Assembly (NCBI GenBank): GCA_002779665.1
Contig: PEVZ01000003.1
Location: 1 to 6,224 of the forward strand
Reading direction: 5' to 3'
Length of the DNA: 6,224 bases
DNA from: Candidatus Roizmanbacteria bacterium CG06_land_8_20_14_3_00_34_14
GTDB taxonomy: Bacteria > Patescibacteriota > Microgenomatia > UBA1406 > GWC2-37-13
Made by a program: the position numbers and the translations under genes. This document shows positions 5,340-6,224 of this stretch, piece by piece. Under the pieces are notes generated by a model. It did no database searches. It worked only from the letters and a program-made list of their open reading frames with translations, and was not told the origin of the DNA. The first letter of the stretch is position 1. Each line of letters opens with the position of its first letter.

Positions 5340-5360
5340 ACAGATATGTATAACTTAATT
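5325..5360 (+). promoter_or_regulatory. Promoter of the PaaX-like gene, predicted leaderless
   Basis: A perfect TTGACA (5325-5330) is followed by 18 bp, TATAAC (5349-5354, 5 of 6), and six bases (ttaatt) before the ATG at 5361. This is the same geometry as at the other two promoters and argues for 5361, not the in-frame ATG at 5346, as the start codon. Confidence 0.65.
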
Positions 5361-5960
5361 ATGACTAAGAAAGAGAAAAGAATTAAAAAGTTTGAGAAAG
5401 GAGAAATATCAAAGATAATTTTGGCAACTCTAGGAATAGGAGCACTTTTAGGTGGGACTATACTAATTACTCCAAATTTTCCAATAATAATCGGCACTTT
5501 TATTAAGTTAATTGAAGAAATTAAGGGTATTAAACTGCCAAAAACTAAAGTCAAAAGAACACTCCAGCAATTAGAAAAAAGAAAGATTTTAAATTTAGAA
5601 ATAAAAAATAATGAAGTCTATGTTGAAGTTGAAGACGTTTGGAATAAGGAAATTATTAAATATTCTATCCAAAGTCTTCTTGAATTAAAACAAAAATCCA
5701 AATGGTTGGGTAAATGGTTTATAGTTATGTTTGACGTACCGGAAATTGAAAGAAACAAGCGTTATTACTTAAGAGGATTTTTAAAAGAAATAGGCTTTTA
5801 TCAGTACCAACAAAGCGTCTATGTCTTTCCGTATGAATGTGAAAAAGAAGTAGTTTTAATAAAAAAAATCATTGAAGGCGGTAAATACTTGAGTTATATT
5901 ATTGCTGATAAAATTGAATACGAAAATAAATTAAAAACCTACTTTCATTTACCTATTTGA
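5361..5960 (+). CDS. PaaX-like protein with Cas2-fold C-terminal domain (199 aa)
   Basis: A basic N-terminus (MTKKEKRIKKFEKG) leads to a hydrophobic stretch at about 19-43 (IILATLGIGALLGGTILITP). Next comes a helix-turn-helix-like segment, LPKTKVKRTLQQLEKRKILN (about 58-77), with a beta wing (LEIKNNEVYVEVE). The C-terminal half, from KWLGKWFIVMFDVPE to the end, has the ferredoxin-like Cas2 fold pattern. Strand 1 ends in FDVP, whose Asp matches the Cas2 metal-site position. Arg/Leu helix YYLRGFLKEIGF and strand QQSVYVFPY follow. This arrangement is the PaaX C-terminal region, common in CPR genomes and often misnamed Cas2. PaaX itself is a transcriptional repressor of phenylacetate degradation; no such pathway is seen here, so the target is unknown. 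DNA binding is inferred, and the hydrophobic stretch could be a membrane anchor or the first wHTH helices. Direct repeats flank the gene. Confidence 0.8.
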   Translation: MTKKEKRIKKFEKGEISKIILATLGIGALLGGTILITPNFPIIIGTFIKLIEEIKGIKLPKTKVKRTLQQLEKRKILNLEIKNNEVYVEVEDVWNKEIIKYSIQSLLELKQKSKWLGKWFIVMFDVPEIERNKRYYLRGFLKEIGFYQYQQSVYVFPYECEKEVVLIKKIIEGGKYLSYIIADKIEYENKLKTYFHLPI

Positions 5961-5970
5961 AACGGCCGTC
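5952..5970. repeat. Direct repeat flanking the PaaX-like gene, right copy
   Basis: Partner of the repeat at 5321-5339. It contains the last codons and the TGA stop of the PaaX-like gene followed by aacggccgtc. Read on the minus strand it gives TAVSNR, against TAVVNR at the left copy, so the similarity persists at peptide level. Confidence 0.6.
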
Positions 5971-6025
5971 GGGGATAGGTGTGAGAAAGTTGATGATGAG
6001 TTTTTTGGTTTTTGTTTCTCGACTT

Positions 6026-6223
6026 TTATTCAATTAATATATATCCATTTTCATGAAGGAGAAAAGATTTACCCTTAATCGTTTTAGAGGGCAATTTTGT
6101 GAGCAGTTGTGTAAGGGAAGTAATAAGCTTATCTAGTCTTGGCGGATGAATGCGAAAAATGATAATTCCAAAAAACATTTTAGGTGGATAAAGGAGAGTA
6201 TCAGTAAAATCAACATCATTTGA
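6026..6223 (-). CDS. DUF5615 PIN-like protein, C-terminal fragment
   Basis: The frame enters from the right edge and ends at TAA (6028-6026), giving 65 residues. The start of the fragment, NDVDFTDTLLYPP, matches the conserved D-x-D-F block of DUF5615 proteins, where acidic residues form the PIN-like metal site. The following FFGIIIFRIHPPRLDKLI (strand, then helix) and IKGKSFLLHENGYILIE (final strands) are the family's usual ending. These small proteins are presumed nucleases, often toxins paired with a DUF433-type antitoxin encoded next to them. That partner would lie upstream, outside the window. The gene converges on the PaaX-like gene with 65 bp between stop codons and no convincing terminator. 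The family call is fairly sure; toxin activity is inferred. Confidence 0.82.
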   Translation of the reverse strand, partial: SNDVDFTDTLLYPPKMFFGIIIFRIHPPRLDKLITSLTQLLTKLPSKTIKGKSFLLHENGYILIE

Positions 6224-6224
6224 T

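Larger units (their letters stand above)
5145..5345 (-). pseudogene. Decayed C-terminus of a surface-type protein with a coiled-coil tail
   Basis: Two minus-strand segments in different frames join into one sensible C-terminus. The first (5344-5267) reads TAVVNRSGRSFKAGLIEAKR and then LIVD. The second (5228-5145) reads GVDVLKKTIEAQQKQIDELK followed by KTIDDRK and a TAG stop. Removing 38 bp at 5229-5266 restores ...KRLIVDGVDVLKK... in one frame. The second part has heptad-spaced Ile/Leu (I8, I15, I22 with L4, L18), a short coiled coil. Endings of this kind are familiar from large CPR secreted or structural proteins; that is recollection, not a search. No upstream coding continuation is visible: beyond about 5345 the PaaX-like gene occupies the DNA on the other strand. 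It lies just upstream of the operon promoter and shares its strand. Confidence 0.62.

Noticed and set aside
5190..5345. N-terminal extension of the PaaX-like protein to an ATG at 5190.
   Set aside because: The extension is antisense to the decayed gene, includes the palindromic insert, has no protein-like pattern, and lies upstream of a well-formed promoter whose start point is 5361.
5246..5554. A 102-aa minus-strand reading frame opposite the PaaX-like gene.
   Set aside because: Most of it is antisense to a convincing coding sequence. Only its last 26 or so residues (the remnant C-terminus) look like real protein, and these are annotated as a pseudogene.
5961..6025. Terminator between the PaaX-like and DUF5615 genes.
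   Set aside because: The only stem found is gagaaa / tttctc with a 26-nt loop, too weak to call.

Overview
The window is AT-rich, and its gene content looks like a Candidate Phyla Radiation (Patescibacteria) genome, most likely Microgenomates-like. The pointers are Wzy/O-antigen-ligase-like membrane proteins with C-terminal TPRs, a PaaX-like/Cas2-fold protein, a DUF5615 PIN-like protein, possible leaderless promoters, and many short palindromic repeats inside genes. The lineage is inferred from family recollection, not from a marker gene.

Layout. Positions 1-144 (+) hold the 3' end of an M23 (LytM) peptidase gene. Positions 145-268 are a convergent intergenic region with a terminator-like hairpin nested in an AT-rich inverted repeat. 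From 5086 down to 269 on the minus strand runs an apparent operon of three envelope genes. In transcription order these are a 612-aa Wzy-like/TPR membrane protein (3248-5086), a 295-aa membrane-anchored protein with two related beta-rich repeats (2329-3216), and a 687-aa Wzy-like/TPR membrane protein (269-2332). The two Wzy-like proteins are paralogues. The downstream one keeps Arg, His and Glu residues that look like the ligase/polymerase active site, and the upstream one has lost them. Positions 5145-5345 (-) hold the decayed C-terminus of another protein, broken by a 38-bp palindromic insertion. Positions 5361-5960 (+) hold the PaaX-like gene, and 6026-6223 (-) the C-terminus of a DUF5615 protein.

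The main observation is that the Wzy-like genes are laced with short palindromic repeats of at least four families. All are translated in frame, and nearly all fall in hydrophilic loops between membrane helices. Families represented twice or more always use the same reading frame (peptides GRPQG, VQTQN(F/L)AS, GLINQT). At one homologous loop the two paralogues carry different repeat families. This resembles the in-gene palindromic elements of Rickettsia (RPEs).

A second pattern is that three genes show a TTGACA-like -35, a 17-18 bp spacer and a -10 ending exactly 6 nt before the ATG. That places the expected transcription start on the A of ATG, so the mRNAs would be leaderless. One of these promoters also carries a perfect 8-bp inverted repeat over the -10 and start codon.
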